A DNA stretch of 64,000 nt from Choristoneura fumiferana (taxonomy: Eukaryota > Arthropoda > Insecta > Lepidoptera > Tortricidae), in the NCBI RefSeq assembly GCF_025370935.1, contig NC_133499.1, positions 5,779,466-5,843,465 on the forward strand, given 5' to 3'. Made by a program: the position numbers and the translations under genes. Positions 21,894 through 32,195 of the stretch are shown here, in pieces (the stretch's first letter is position 1; each line of letters begins with the position of its first letter). Below the pieces are notes generated by a model. The model was not told the origin of the DNA and made no database searches. It saw only the letters and a list, made by a program, of their open reading frames with translations.

Positions 21894-22352
21894 ATTCGGT
21901 TGTTGATATGTTATTTTCTTATAACTTTCAATGCATTTTGAATATATCGATGTATGAGTCGACGGAAATACCCGAGCAAGGGCAAGTTTGACGTCATAGA
22001 GCACCCGTTTCCGGGAGAAGGCACTTTGTTATACTTTTTTTAACGTAACTGGTTTATCCCCACGTAGAACTTATGACTGGAGCCGGCAAAGCATGCTTTC
22101 CACTCTACAATCGAGGTAATTGTAGTGACTATAGCAGGGTGGGACCTTTTCATAATCAATTTCGTTATGTTTTCTTTGGCATATGTATGGGATGTCAACA
22201 TGACATATAGGAGAACAAAGGTTCCACCCTGGTACATGATTCAGTTTCCTAATAACCTAACCGAGTTAGAAAAACTAAATAACAAATAAAAAATGTTATC
22301 TCAAAGCCAAAAACGGCTTAATCGATTCGATTCTAACTACTTGCGTCCTGTA

Positions 22353-22478
22353 CCCTTAGTGTAAGTTTTCGGTTACAAAATACGGCTCGATCGCGTTCGC
22401 GTTAAATCTCAATTTCTATGGAAACACGAACAGCGCCTCTAGCGGAACGTTTGCGATTCTGAAAACTTACACTAAGGG
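22353..22478 (+). mobile_element. Family O MITE (right arm deleted)
   Basis: Begins CCCTTAGTGTAAGTTTTCGG and ends GAAAACTTACACTAAGGG, flanked by TA on both sides (22,351-22,352 and 22,479-22,480), as expected for a Tc1/mariner-type target duplication. Compared with the fuller copy at 43,408-43,593, most of one arm is missing. It contains TCGATCGCGTTCGCG. Confidence 0.75.
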
Positions 22479-22610
22479 TACTGCGTTAAGTAAGAGTCCC
22501 CAGTTCGCGTCCCCATAAAAACGTTTCGTTCTAATTTACAAGCAGCACTACAAATCAACAAAAAACAAAAAGCAAAACAAAACAAAAAACAAACAAGGAA
22601 ACAAACAAGG

Positions 22611-22776
22611 AAGGTGAAGGAAAACATCGTGAGGAAACCTGCACAAATCTGCGAAGCAATTCAATGGCGTGTGTGAAGTTCCCAATCCGCACTGGGCTCG
22701 CAAAGCCCTCTTGTTCTGAGAGGAGGCCTGTGCCCAGCAGTGGGACGTATATAGGCTGGGATGATGATGATGATGA
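22611..22776 (+). mobile_element. SINE-A, 5'-truncated
   Basis: Runs from AGGTGAAGGAAAACATCGTG to (GAT)n with a small internal deletion around the GGGCCCGCGTGGGAACTATG region. It is preceded by an (AAACA)n-rich stretch. The tRNA-like head is absent. Confidence 0.85.
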
Positions 22777-22936
22777 CTACGAATCAAAACGCAACTTTGC
22801 AACTAAGTATAATGGGAGCAGCCATTACGAATTACGATGCTTATTATTCGGTTAAAATAAAACGTTACGGAAAAAAACAATAACGAATTTCCATTTTGTC
22901 ATACAAAACTTAAAATTAATGTCATTTTATTTTGTT

Positions 22937-22960
22937 AACACACACACACACACACACAAT
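22937..22960. repeat. (AC)n microsatellite
   Basis: About eleven AC units. The AT-rich surroundings (22,780-23,385) show no recognisable gene. Confidence 0.9.
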
Positions 22961-23388
22961 GTTACACAATGCCTGTTATCGAATAGAAAAACAATTTTAA
23001 GCTACCTTTACAAAAAACAAAGTTATAAAGGTTTGAAATTCAAGATTAGACAGAGAAAGACATACTGGCCGCCATACTTGTTGCATAGAGAAAAGCGTTT
23101 GAGAAAGAGACAGGTATATAGATTTTTCAAAAAATCACTGTAAATCCAATTTTCAACCGATTTAAATTTTGTCTTCGCTAAACACTATCTGTATATCTAT
23201 ATTTTCATAATCATATTAAGATATTATGGCAAAATCAGGAGTTGTCAAAATACCTTATTATAAGCATCAAAATAGCTGCTTAGTTTTATGTTGCTTCAGT
23301 GTGTTGTTTGTAAATCAGAACGAAACTTCTGTTGTATGAAAATGCGATCAGCGGCGAGCGTACTGGCGACTCGTGTGGTTTTTTTTTT

Positions 23389-23675
23389 CTTTTTTTTATT
23401 CGACTGGATGGCAAACGAGCAAGTGGGTCTCCTGATGGTAAGAGATCACCACCGCCCATAAACATCTGCAACACCAGGGGTTTACAGATGCGTTGCCAAC
23501 CTAGAGGGCTGAGATGGGATACCTCAAGTGCCAGTAATTTCACCGGCTGTCTTACTCTCCACGCCGAAACACAACAGTGCAAGCACTGCTGCTTCACGGC
23601 AGGATTAGCGAGCAAGATGGTGGTAGCAATCCGGGCGGACCTTGCACTAGGTCCTACACCTGCACCTGTGGTGTT
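23389..23675 (+). repeat. Family F repeat, second copy
   Basis: Same order of blocks as 13,980-14,226, continuing past GATGGTGGTAGCAATCCGGG into CCTTGCACTAGGTCCTACACC. It is preceded by a T-rich run. The ORFs of 109 and 116 codons here are both repeat-derived. Confidence 0.75.
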
Positions 23676-23679
23676 ACTT

Positions 23680-24060
23680 TAAATACTATTACTTATTCTG
23701 TGGTGGTCTGCAACTCTTTGGTCTTCACCCGTATGTGTAAGGCCGCGGCTGTCTACATATACGCTATATATTGAACTCAAATCACGCTGTTTATAATCGA
23801 TATTAAAATATACCGTAATTTTCCGCCGTTCAAATGTCTCGAATGTTTATAGTTCAATATAAACACCTGCCTTATAAACTTGAAAAGAAAAACTACTTAA
23901 GAATAGTAATTAAGTTTTTATTCATTCGGCACGTTTGTGCCACAGCTGTGGTAAACAAGCATACGGCGTGCCAGATTTACAACCATAAAACTCACTAAGA
24001 ACATAACCGATACATCCAAATAATATTTTGGGGACACAATTTGAACCTCGGCAAACTGAC
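23680..24060. other. No gene recognised
   Basis: Mixed sequence. The last bases (TTTGAACCTCGGCAAACTGA) recur at 32,272, directly left of another family I copy, so that stretch belongs to family I. Confidence 0.35.
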
Positions 24061-24425
24061 TCGACTCAGTTTTTAACCCACGACGCAAAAAGAGGGGTGT
24101 TATAAGTTTGACCGCTATGTGTGTCTGTCTGTGGCACCGTAGCTCTTAAATGGGTGGACCGATTTGAATGCGGTTTATTTTATTTGAAAGCAGGTTTTCT
24201 AGCTATCGTTCTTAGACATGTTTCATCAAAATCGGTTTAGCCGTTTTTGAGATATTGAACTTTTAAGTGATATAGTCGGAGGTTTTTCCAGCTCGATATC
24301 ATGGGCTGAGTTTACCTACCAAATTTTGTTGAAATCGGAGATATATAAACTCAGGGTACATACAACGGTAGATAGAAATGCCCAAAAACGAAGAAGTCGG
24401 AGAAAAACGGTGTCTTGCCAGACGA
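24035..24425 (+). repeat. Family I interspersed element
   Basis: AACCTCGGCAAACTGACTCG, CCCACGACGCAAAAAGAGGG, GTTATAAGTTTGACCGCTAT, a TGTCTGTCTG microsatellite, ACCGATTTGAATGCGG, GCAGGTTTTCTAGC and ATCAAAATCGGTTTAGCCG are in this order. Relatives: 30,150, 32,272, 45,386, 48,603 and, reversed, 56,553. Non-coding. Confidence 0.7.
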
Positions 24426-24483
24426 GCAACAAAGTGATCCTATAGTATCCGCTTATTTTACAAGCTTTTATTTAGTTTCATCT

Positions 24484-24770
24484 GTCCCGTAGTCCGTCTG
24501 TCTGCAATCAAATCTTGCAAGTTAAATTCGACCAACTTCCAGTAGTTGGATTGACTTAAAATTTGGTATACTTATGTAAATTGCACGACAATACAATAAT
24601 CTGTTAATCACATCCTGGTAGTCCAGCCAGGATCGTCTCCGCAGGACGGAACTCTTCAACGGTTAATAGCATCGACATGAAATTTGGTATGCAAATGTAG
24701 TTTGGGTGACAATGCAAGTACAGTCAACAAAAAGTACCTAGTCAGCAAAAAAAAAGCTAGTATTAAAATG
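24484..24770 (+). repeat. Family U repeat
   Basis: ATCTTGCAAGTTAAATTCGA, CCAACTTCCAGTAGTTGG, CAGGATCGTCTCCGCAGGAC and GGTATGCAAATGTAGTTTGG. It shows the uninterrupted arrangement against which the SINE-B insertion at 15,448 is judged. Confidence 0.65.
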
Positions 24771-24774
24771 GAAT

Positions 24775-24885
24775 TTTTACCAAAACTATTCAATTTGTAC
24801 TTAACACAACTTTTATTTATGTAACCTTTTTGTTTTTCCTTTTTGTACAATAAAGAGTATAAACAAACAAACAAACAATTTGAGG
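24775..24885 (+). mobile_element. LINE 3' end with (AAAC)n tail
   Basis: GTAACCTTTTTGTTTTTCCT, TTTTTGTACAATAAAGAGTA and an (AAAC)n tail. A sister 3' end is at 47,535-47,605. The minus-strand ORF over it is not meaningful. Confidence 0.6.
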
Positions 24886-25136
24886 CAACGAACCCTAAAA
24901 AAACAAGCATACGTCACCATCGTCATTATATCATACTACATCATAATATAATTACGGAAAACAATGTGTGAAAATTAAATATAATTACGTTACGTAATTT
25001 TGCAGGAATAATATCTGACACTACAAAGCGTGTGTAAATATCTGATATACAGGGTGGGCCCTGTAACAGAAGCAAAAAATTAAATATCTGTGTTTTAACT
25101 ACACTATGGATATCAATATCACTATCGACATTTCAT

Positions 25137-25441
25137 TGCCAAACCAATCATAATTTGATTGCTTAGTAGCGACATCTCTTGTCTGGGTGAGCGGTTGGTT
25201 CCGAAAGAGTGTGACGTCTGTCGACGCAACATAGATGTCGCTAGTGCTGCTGCTTAAGTAGCAAAGTAGAAATAAGCAACCTGAGTATGTGTGCATAGGA
25301 AAAAATCGTGTCTAGATTCCTGTCCAGCAGTGGTGTAGGGGTTATAGCACGCTGCACGGAATGCTGAGGACCTGGGTTCGATTCCCAGTGCTGGTCTCTT
25401 TTTCTGGTTTTTCTGTGCATCCATGTCTCAGTTTGTATTTT
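25137..25441 (+). mobile_element. SINE-C with 11-bp target duplication
   Basis: A 305-bp insertion bounded by CGACATTTCAT at 25,126-25,136 and 25,442-25,452. The tRNA-like module (A-box-like TGGTGTAGGGGTTATAGCAC, B box GGTTCGATTCC) sits at 25,318-25,395, about 180 bp from the 5' end. It is followed by CTTTTTCTGGTTTTTCTGTG and a GTCTCAGTTTGTATTTT end. A reverse partial copy is at 45,822-45,990. The minus-strand 92-codon ORF over it is spurious. Confidence 0.85.
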
Positions 25442-25708
25442 CGACATTTCATAGGTTCGTATATACCGGGGGGCCGTGTAACTGGAGCAAAAAAATAGAA
25501 CACAGGTTCTGCTACACAAATGGAACTACTTTAGTTCTGCAACTTTCAAAAATTAAGTCATTTTATCATTATGTTTATTCCTAGCAAATTAATTGGTATT
25601 TTCAATGTGCGGCATCCAATAGCCTAAATGACATCGCCTGTGACGTAACAAAATGGCGGCCTTGGCAATATATTGCTTGTCCAATTAAACTTTAAACTAA
25701 TTATCATT

Positions 25709-26039
25709 CGATTTGCAGCATTCGAACATGGCGGATGTGGACAATATCTAATTTTGCTATTTCTGTTTCTTTGGCTAGTTGAAGTATAATTTTGATAGTG
25801 TTTTATGCGGCGATTAACCTTAACAGTGAACAGTGATCACAAAATTCTATATTTCTCTCGTGTCTGACATTTTATAATGCGCAAGTTGTGTCCACGTGGT
25901 TTCTGGAATTTTCTATCAAGTTGCAAAAACTACAACCACCGTACAACGTCCCTCTCAAAGAGAGTTAACTTTGACACTGGCGAAATTGTCCTATTAATTA
26001 GGACAGAAAAGCCATATTTTAAAAGAGAAGAAGAAGAAG
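25709..26039 (+). mobile_element. Retroposon D, copy 1 (no tRNA promoter, GAA tail)
   Basis: About 331 bp between 9-bp direct repeats ATTATCATT (25,700-25,708 and 26,040-26,048). Starts CGATTTGCAGCATTCGAACA, passes through TGTTTCTTTGGCTAGTTGAA and CACGTGGTTTCTGGAATTTT, and ends in a GAAGAAGAAGA tail. No A or B box is visible. The same unit with its own, different target duplication is at 55,892-56,207. The ATG near the start (ATGGCGGATGTGGAC) opens a seven-codon ORF. Possibly an unusual SINE, or an internally deleted LINE derivative. Confidence 0.8.
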
Positions 26040-26084
26040 ATTATCATTTAAGAAGAACGAACTAAATTAGCTCAAGATGAAGAG

Positions 26085-27130
26085 TGGAAGGGTTACCTAA
26101 TGATTCGCCGACTATTTTTAGGCAGATTATTGATTGGCAGACAACGTTTCGCCGAGTAACGGTACGCCGATGAATTTGTACGCAGATGTATTGTTTCGCA
26201 GACTAACGTTTCGTAACTCAACCTTTAGCAGACTATTTACTTTGCATATGAGTCAGTAAGCGGAACAACTATTCACAGAAATTCGTTTAGCCTATTAATC
26301 ACTACACATTTTGCACATTTGGTCGAACAACCTTTCGCTTTTGTAACGGTTGAACTATTATTCAGTGCGCATATCAACTTTTCGCATCTTTTCGTTTCAA
26401 TACCGTGGGCGGTGGTGATCTCTTACCATCAGCAGAACCACTTGCTCGTTTGCCATCCAATCGAATAAAAAAAAATAAAAAAATATGTGTGGATTACACT
26501 ATGGCCTTATTGGCATTTTTACACGCCGTGCTGACCGCGCATTCTTTATTATTTTTTTATATATACCCTCACAAGTTTCAAACGTATAACGCAAGTAATA
26601 AACGTATTTTTGACCATTATTTGTATTTGTTTTATATTGGAGTTTAAACAAACCAAGTCGCGATGCTAGCAGTTCGGTTTTGGCACTTCGCCGGCCGCTA
26701 CCGCGGCACGCTCGCTTCGCTCGCTCGGCTCGTGCGTTGTTGGTCGCAATTCAACCTAACACTCCTCCTCGCTCACGCTCGTCGTCGCACCTAACTACAT
26801 TTTGATAACCGCTAGTATTTTATCTACGCAGATTACGAAACAAAAATCGACAGAACATTAAATCTACTTAACAATATGAATGCCATGTGATAACTCTGCT
26901 TATCGTGTCTCGGCGAACAGTTGTTCGGTTAACTGAAACAATTACGAAACAAACAATCTACTAAACGTAAATCTGCTTATCGCTATTCTTCCTACCGACT
27001 ACTTGGCGAAACGAATAATAGGCGTAACGAAATTATACCAAACGTTGCTCGGCAAAAGAAAAATCTGCCAATAGTTGTCTGCGAAACGAAAATCTGCGTA
27101 ATGAAACTCGGCAAAACGACAGGTCACCGA
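26085..27130. mobile_element. Family E large block of degenerate GTTTCGC/GCGAAAC motifs
   Basis: The left half (26,100-26,400) is full of CGTTTCGC, GCAGACTA and ACGCAGAT-like words. The right half (26,830-27,125) has the complementary GCGAAACG, ATCTGC and TCGGCGAA words, so the block is inverted at the motif level without clean base-by-base pairing. The core holds a reversed F fragment (26,403-26,480) and a GC-rich GCTCGCTTCGCTCGCTCGG stretch near 26,710. No ORF. Confidence 0.6.
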
Positions 27131-27242
27131 GTGGAAGCTGTGGTTTAACTTTTTTGCTCCTGTTACAGGGCCCACCTTGTATATTTTAAAGGGTCGGTAG
27201 GACGCGGCAGATATTTTTGCACGCTCCGCTGTGTCAACGCTG

Positions 27243-27446
27243 TACAGTCAAGGACTTTAATTCATGAGCCATCTTGGAACCATATCACAGTAGACGATAT
27301 AGTAAACTGAAACAAATTATTTAAATAAATTATAAGTACATTATTATAATTACGAAATTATGTATACCGTGGTATACCTAACAGAAAATCTAGCTTACTA
27401 TGTCTGGTGTACAATAAAGAGTCTTTGTATTGTATTGTATTGTAGT
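27243..27446 (+). repeat. AA-element end and LINE 3' end fragment
   Basis: AGTCAAGGACTTTAATTCAT...CTTGGAACC (27,246-27,283) is a terminus of the AA MITE. GCTTACTATGTCTGGTGTAC followed by AATAAAGAGTC and (TTGTA)n at 27,392-27,446 is a LINE 3' end identical in type to 7680-7738. Confidence 0.6.
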
Positions 27447-27704
27447 TTTCCAGTATGAGGTTAGTATTAGAAATTAGTACTGTGGTTTATAATGTCTTTA
27501 CGTAAGAGTATACAATAGAGGGTAATCAAGTCTTGGGTATTTTCCGTAATTATGGATTATACCTGATGCTAACATAATCCATTTGTTTACATGTACGTAC
27601 CTAGTTTTTTGTAATATTGTATACCTCATCTCAGTCCAGTGTATGTACGTCACAATGGTGGGTATACATTGCGTGGCCCCGAGCCGGAGATAATATTAGA
27701 AAAC

Positions 27705-28238
27705 CGGCCAAGTGCGAGTCGGACTCGCGCACCGAGGGTTCCGTATTGGTATGTCAGTAAACGGGAATCGTGTCTTTAAGATATTTCTCGCTTTTTCCGA
27801 GTGATTTAGACCATCCAGTGTATGCAGAGCCCTACTTTTAAGCAAAATGTTCGCAGTGTGGGGTCAGATTATATTAGTCATTGATATTTACAGGCAGACA
27901 TAAAAAAACAAGATTTTCAGACTTTTCTAGTTGGTTGTGTTATAATAGCTACCTTTATACCACATTTCAAGATTCTGAGTTCACAGGAAGTACCCTGTAG
28001 GTTTTGATTCCCTTGCGAGTTTCGAAAATTTGCGGAAATTTGCAGCATAAACGGCTGTATCTTTGGATTGCGTTGGCTTAGAAGTTTGATTTTTTCACAG
28101 CTCCAAGGGACAGTAGACCTCAGTATTTGATATAAATTTCAGCTTGATATCTCCAGGCGTTCCCGAGAAAAAGGGTCTTGACAGACAGACAGACGGACAA
28201 CAAGTGATTCTATAAGGGTTCCGTTTTTTCATTTTGAG
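27705..28238 (+). repeat. Family G element, near full length
   Basis: AACCGGCCAAGTGCGAGTCG to GGGTTCCGTTTTTTCATTTTG. Internal blocks (TTTAAGATATTTCTCGCTTT, GTTTTGATTCCCTTGCGAGT, CTCCAAGGGACAGTAGACCT, GAGAAAAAGGGTCTTGACAG) occur in reverse order at 50,291-50,857. Non-coding. SINE-like length, but no tRNA boxes seen. Confidence 0.75.
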
Positions 28239-28373
28239 GATAGCGACAAACAAACTCTACGCAGATGGAGGCGCGGGCAACAGGATAGAAATCTCAGATT
28301 TGCGAGTCCGGATTTGAACCAAATTCCTCTGGTTGAGAGGCTATAGGCCAAACCGCTAGTCCACCGCAACTAC

Positions 28374-28599
28374 TTGAAACTAACCTTCAAAATAAACGCT
28401 CAAAAAGTGAGTGGTGCAGGAGCAATATTTTGTTTCACTTGGCATTGCAGGGGATTTTCCTACACTGCAAGATTTAAATTTAAAGAATTACCTACCCAAA
28501 TGTCAACCTTTGAGTATTTTTCCACTAAAGTGCATCCAACTTTGTTTTGTCCTCAAAGAAATACGGTATATATGTAACCGGCAGCCAGGCTTTTTTTAA
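28374..28599 (+). other. Overlapping short ORFs, not called as a gene
   Basis: Two frames stay open (28,374-28,577 and 28,411-28,599). There is a weak acceptor-like CACTTGGCATTGCAG ending at 28,450. No domain is recognised, and no donor or second exon could be placed. Confidence 0.2.
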
Positions 28600-28844
28600 A
28601 GGAGGTTAAAGTAACGCATTTTTGTTACTTAACCGTGACATTAATTTAATTAATCAACTAAAATTCAGACTTTATTAACTTTCTAAAAAAATTATAATCG
28701 CCAGCAATCTACAGCAAAATAAATTGACCAGTAATAATCAAAGTATGTCGGCTGTTATTTACACTTATTTGCCGGTAACACACTGTATAATGTCAATTCT
28801 TCATTATCAATAAAAAAAAATGCTGTTTTTTTTTGTTAACTGTA

Positions 28845-28955
28845 CTTGCATTGCCATCCAAACTACATTTCCGTACCGAATTTCAAGTTGCCATTAACCA
28901 TTGAGGACTTCCGTACTGCGGAGACGATCCTGGCTGGACTACATAAAATACAAAA
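28845..28955 (-). repeat. Family U fragment, reverse orientation
   Basis: TTGCCATCCAAACTACATTTCC, GCCATTAACCATTGAGGAC and GGAGACGATCCTGGCTGGACT are the reverse of the U blocks at 24,610-24,720. Confidence 0.6.
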
Positions 28956-29050
28956 TATTTATACGCCACATCTATACTATACTATAATTATTATTAATGC
29001 GAAAGTGTGTGTTTGTATATTTGTATGTTTGTGTGTTTGCATCTTTGTCC

Positions 29051-29293
29051 CGGCTCGCACCTCTAGTTTTTCGGAATTCATGTGCGGAATTACATTTGAA
29101 ATTTACCACGAGCTTTGCGGTGAAGGAAAACATCGTGAGGAAACCTGCACAAACCTGCGAAGCGATTCAATGGTGCGTGCGAAGTTCCCAATCCGCACTG
29201 GGCCCGCGTGGGAACTATGGCCCAAGCCCTCTTGTTCTGAGAGGAGGCCTGTGCCCAGCAGTGGGACGTATATAGGCTGGGATGATGATGATG
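29051..29293 (+). mobile_element. SINE-A, 5'-truncated, with target duplication
   Basis: Starts at CGGCTCGCACCTC within the SINE and runs to (GAT)n. It is flanked by ATCTTTGTCC at 29,041-29,050 and 29,294-29,303. It split a family J copy (ATTATTAATGCGAAAGTGTG left; TCTTTCACGTCGAAACGGAG right). The overlapping 164- and 101-codon ORFs are SINE-derived. Confidence 0.9.
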
Positions 29294-29624
29294 ATCTTTG
29301 TCCGTCTTTCACGTCGAAACGGAGCAACGAATCGACGTGATTTTTGGTAAAGATATATTTTATGGGCCAAAGAGTGACATGAAACAGTGAAACAGTTGCC
29401 GCGGGCAAAGCTTAATATGTAGTTAAATAAAATAATTATGTAGCCATGTCACTCCGACAAAAAAACCGTCCAGCCGTTCAGGCTGCATTCCCACCAGAGA
29501 TGTGCGAGAATGTGTAGCGAGGAACGAGTTCTTCATGAACCAAATAGAAACGATTCAATTACCTAGCCTCGCTCCGCTCAGCTGTTTCCACCAGAGCGGT
29601 GCTACGAGGATCGGTAAGTAATTA

Positions 29625-29710
29625 AGGTTTCAACATTCGGGACCCATTACCAAGATTTTTTGAGCTGTTTACGATTTGAATGGGTCCCGACTGTTGAACC
29701 TTAAATGAGC
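29625..29710. repeat. Short hairpin (GGGACCCATT / AATGGGTCCC)
   Basis: AAGGTTTCAACATTCGGGAC pairs imperfectly with GTCCCGACTGTTGAACCTTA. A related half occurs at 62,043-62,075 (AATGGGTCCCGACTGCTGAAC). Confidence 0.55.
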
Positions 29711-30149
29711 TTCTTGACAGAGATCTAGACCACTACACTTATTTCTTCCTTTTAGTTTAGGCTGTCGGGTTTTGGGATTTTTTTAATTTAATGTTTTTTA
29801 TTTTATACTTTTTTGATATTTCTGTGAAAATAGTAGATTAAAAGTGTTACGTATGACCCATATATATTTAGAATGGGCTAATTATCAGCTTTCATTTGAT
29901 TCCCATATTGTTACAATACAAAATAAAAATGCGGTTATTTCTATTTGAAATCAGGTTTTCTAGCGATGGCTCTTAGACATGTTAGTCTTAAACTTTGAAG
30001 TGACAAAGTCGGGGGTTTTCCAACTTTTTGTAAGGTTATTATAATTCTAATGTACCTACTTAATACTTTATTTAAGTCATATTCAAATTTTATTTTGAAT
30101 CAAAATCAACAGTGAGGTAGATTTTGCAAATAGATTAGAAGGGGTCTTT

Positions 30150-30545
30150 AGCCCTTGACGCAAAAAGAGGGGTGTTATAAGTTTGACCGCTAATGTGTGT
30201 CTATGTGTCTGTCTATGGCACCGTAGCTCTTAAACAGGTGAACCGATTTTAATGCGGTTTTTGTTATTTGAAAGCAGGGTTTCTAGCGAGTTAGTCGAGT
30301 TTTACACTCGCTTCGATTGAGAGGAAATTAATTTGATTTTTCATGGATTGCTATATAATTATATTTTTTTAGTTTTATTGATATATTTTGATTGATTTGA
30401 TTGATTTTTAGTTTTACATAAATATTTTTTTTTTTTAAACTCTTTCGTTTGTGGCTCTCTTAGCGATTTTTTTTCTTTATGCACTAGAGCAGATCCTTGA
30501 TCCAGCATTGCCAACTTTACGAGCATGAGAAGTGAATAACTTTAT
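30150..30545 (+). repeat. Family I fragment joined to a family S fragment
   Basis: GACGCAAAAAGAGGGGTGTTA through GCAGGGTTTCTAGCG (30,157-30,290) is family I. AGTCGAGTTTTACACTCGC to ACTTTACGAGCATGAGAAGTG (30,293-30,535) matches the right part of the S copy at 19,680-19,990. An earlier I fragment is at 29,935-30,030. Confidence 0.55.
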
Positions 30546-30848
30546 TTAAAACTTAGACAGCTCCATGGTACAAAACATAGCTTTTTAATATAACAAACCA
30601 CATTGTACGACTCTCCATTGCCCAAAATGCAGTCGCTTTGTAAAAACCCTTTTACTATTTTCATTGCCAATAACAAATTAGTTTCGAAGGTGGATTGGTC
30701 AACTGAATCAGCAGGTCGTTGCACTCTTGCTTACAACATGACATCAAGGCCGTATGTTAACAATTCCATCAAAATAATCGCGTGGGAGTGACCCTTGACT
30801 AGTGAATCTTACAAGATCTTATTATTATTTTTCTACTTCTATAACTGT

Positions 30849-31042
30849 TCATCATCATCATCATCATCTCAGCCGTAGGACGTCCACTGTTGGACATAGG
30901 CCTCCCCCACAGACCTCCAGTTGCTTCGGTTGGCAGCGGCCTGCATACACCGTGAACCCGCAGCTTTTACCAGGTCATCCGTCCATCTTGTTGGTGGACG
31001 TCCTACGCTGCGCTTGCCGATCCGCGGTCTCCACTCGAGAAC
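30849..31042 (-). pseudogene. RTE-type LINE 3' end (C-terminus of reverse transcriptase ORF)
   Basis: On the minus strand a frame encodes the C-terminal motif run of RTE-type reverse transcriptases: V-L-E-W-R-P, then S-V-G-R-P-P-T-R-W, then W-R-S-V-G-E-A-Y and the end V-Q-Q-W-T-S-Y-G-stop. A (GAT)n tail follows directly. It is 5'-truncated to about 60 codons with no further coding sequence upstream. The plus-strand ORFs here are shadows. Confidence 0.85.
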
Positions 31043-31125
31043 CAACGGCCATCCGCTGTCCGTGCTACAACTGTTATCTGTGATTTATTTAATACGAACA
31101 ATAATAATATAAGTTAAAAACACTA

Positions 31126-31759
31126 AATGAACTAAAAATAATTTCTTTGCTCACCCGCGACCTTATGATACTTAGTTAAGTTTATGCAAAATATGCGCGT
31201 TCATGCAGTTCCTCCACCTCCACACTGCACTAACGCGTTTCGAACTCAACCAGAGCTCATCTTCAGAGCAACACAACCGTATACCATGCTACCAGATATT
31301 AAACTACGAAAACCCATCTGGTTTACTAATGTTTCGGCGAATAACGTTTAGCAACCTGTTAAATTTCGCAACTTGTCATTTCCCAACTGTTTCATATTTC
31401 TGAAACTGTAAATATTTCAGGATTTTTATAAAAGTAACCTAACCTAACCTAAAGGGTTACACGATGGCCCTGAAATAAATCCTGAAATACAGTTTTAGAG
31501 TTTGCGAAATGAAAAGTTGCGAAATGAAACAGGTTGCCAAAAGTTACGTTGCGAAAAGGCAGTACTCGAACCCATCTATCAGCACCACCATACTACATTG
31601 ACCCGTGTCGAACTCAACCAGAGCTCATCTTCAGAGCAACAGAACCATATTTTGCATATTTTGCATAAACTTAACTATCATAAGGTCGTGGGTGAGCAAA
31701 GAATTCTTTTAGTTCATTGATATGGACCTCCGCAAAGTAACGCCTGATTCAATAAATTA
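31126..31759. mobile_element. Family K foldback element with a nested E element
   Basis: The arms are inverted: AATGAACTAAAAATAATTTC, GCTCACCCGCGACCTTATGA on the left against TCATAAGGTCGTGGGTGAGC, TTTTAGTTCATTGATATGG on the right. An E copy (31,326-31,571) sits inside between GGTTTACTAATG and CAGTACTCGAAC. The block ACGCGTTTCGAACTCAACCA appears on both sides of the nested insert. Non-coding. Confidence 0.7.
31326..31571 (-). mobile_element. Family E element, reverse copy nested in K
   Basis: TTTCGGCGAATAACGTTTAG to GTTGCGAAAAGGCAGTACTC, the reverse complement of 12,876-13,115. It contains three CCTAA units at about 31,438-31,455, a short chance match to the insect telomere repeat. Confidence 0.7.
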
Positions 31760-31832
31760 TTTAAAAACACTACTGGTTGCCCGCGACCTCGTCTGCGTAG
31801 AATAACAGAATAAGTAAGGCTGCTATTTAATT

Positions 31833-32195
31833 TTAAACTACTCAAGCAATCTTAGCCGTTATAGTTTTCCTTGTTAGTTTTATATACCATCCTGAATTTT
31901 TTCAAATTTTTCCACCCACCAGTGTAGATTTTTCAATGAAAATTTGCACTTCAAAGTTGAATATTTCGCAATCAGATCGCTAAATCGAAAAATCGTTTTG
32001 GCAACCCCCAATGGTTTTAAAGACCTTATATCCAACGATACCACTTAGGGTCCTAAATTTTTTTTCATATTTTTTACCTTAGTCTCGGAGCAAAGCCGCG
32101 GACGGACAGACGCACGGACAGACAGACAGACAGTTATGGCGAAACTGTAAGTATGGGTTTATTTTTTTCTATTTTGGCTATGGAACTCTAAATAC
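31833..32195 (-). repeat. Family H copy, reverse orientation
   Basis: Contains TATAGTTTTCCTTGTTAGTTT, TCGAAAAATCGTTTTGGCAAC, ATCCAACGATACCACTTAGG, CGGAGCAAAGCCGCGGACGG and a GACAGACAGACAG tract. The CGAGACACGC-type end is missing. Confidence 0.6.

Larger units (their letters stand above)
25462..27183. mobile_element. Family P MITE carrying two nested insertions
   Basis: Terminal inverted repeats read TATACCGGGGGGCCGTGTAA at the left and, inverted, TATACAAGGTGGGCCCTGTA at the right. The right terminus continues into ACAGGAGCAAAAAAGTTAAA. The related uninterrupted copy (38,712-39,042) is 331 bp. Here the copy is expanded by retroposon D (25,709-26,039) and an E block (about 26,085-27,130). The internal ACATCGCCTGTGACGTAAC and CTTGTCCAATTAAACTTTAA are shared with the other copy. 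Confidence 0.75.

Noticed and set aside
31438..31455. CCTAA repeats resembling insect telomere DNA
   Set aside because: Only three units, located inside a family E element; the matching spot in the copy at 12,876 has just two.
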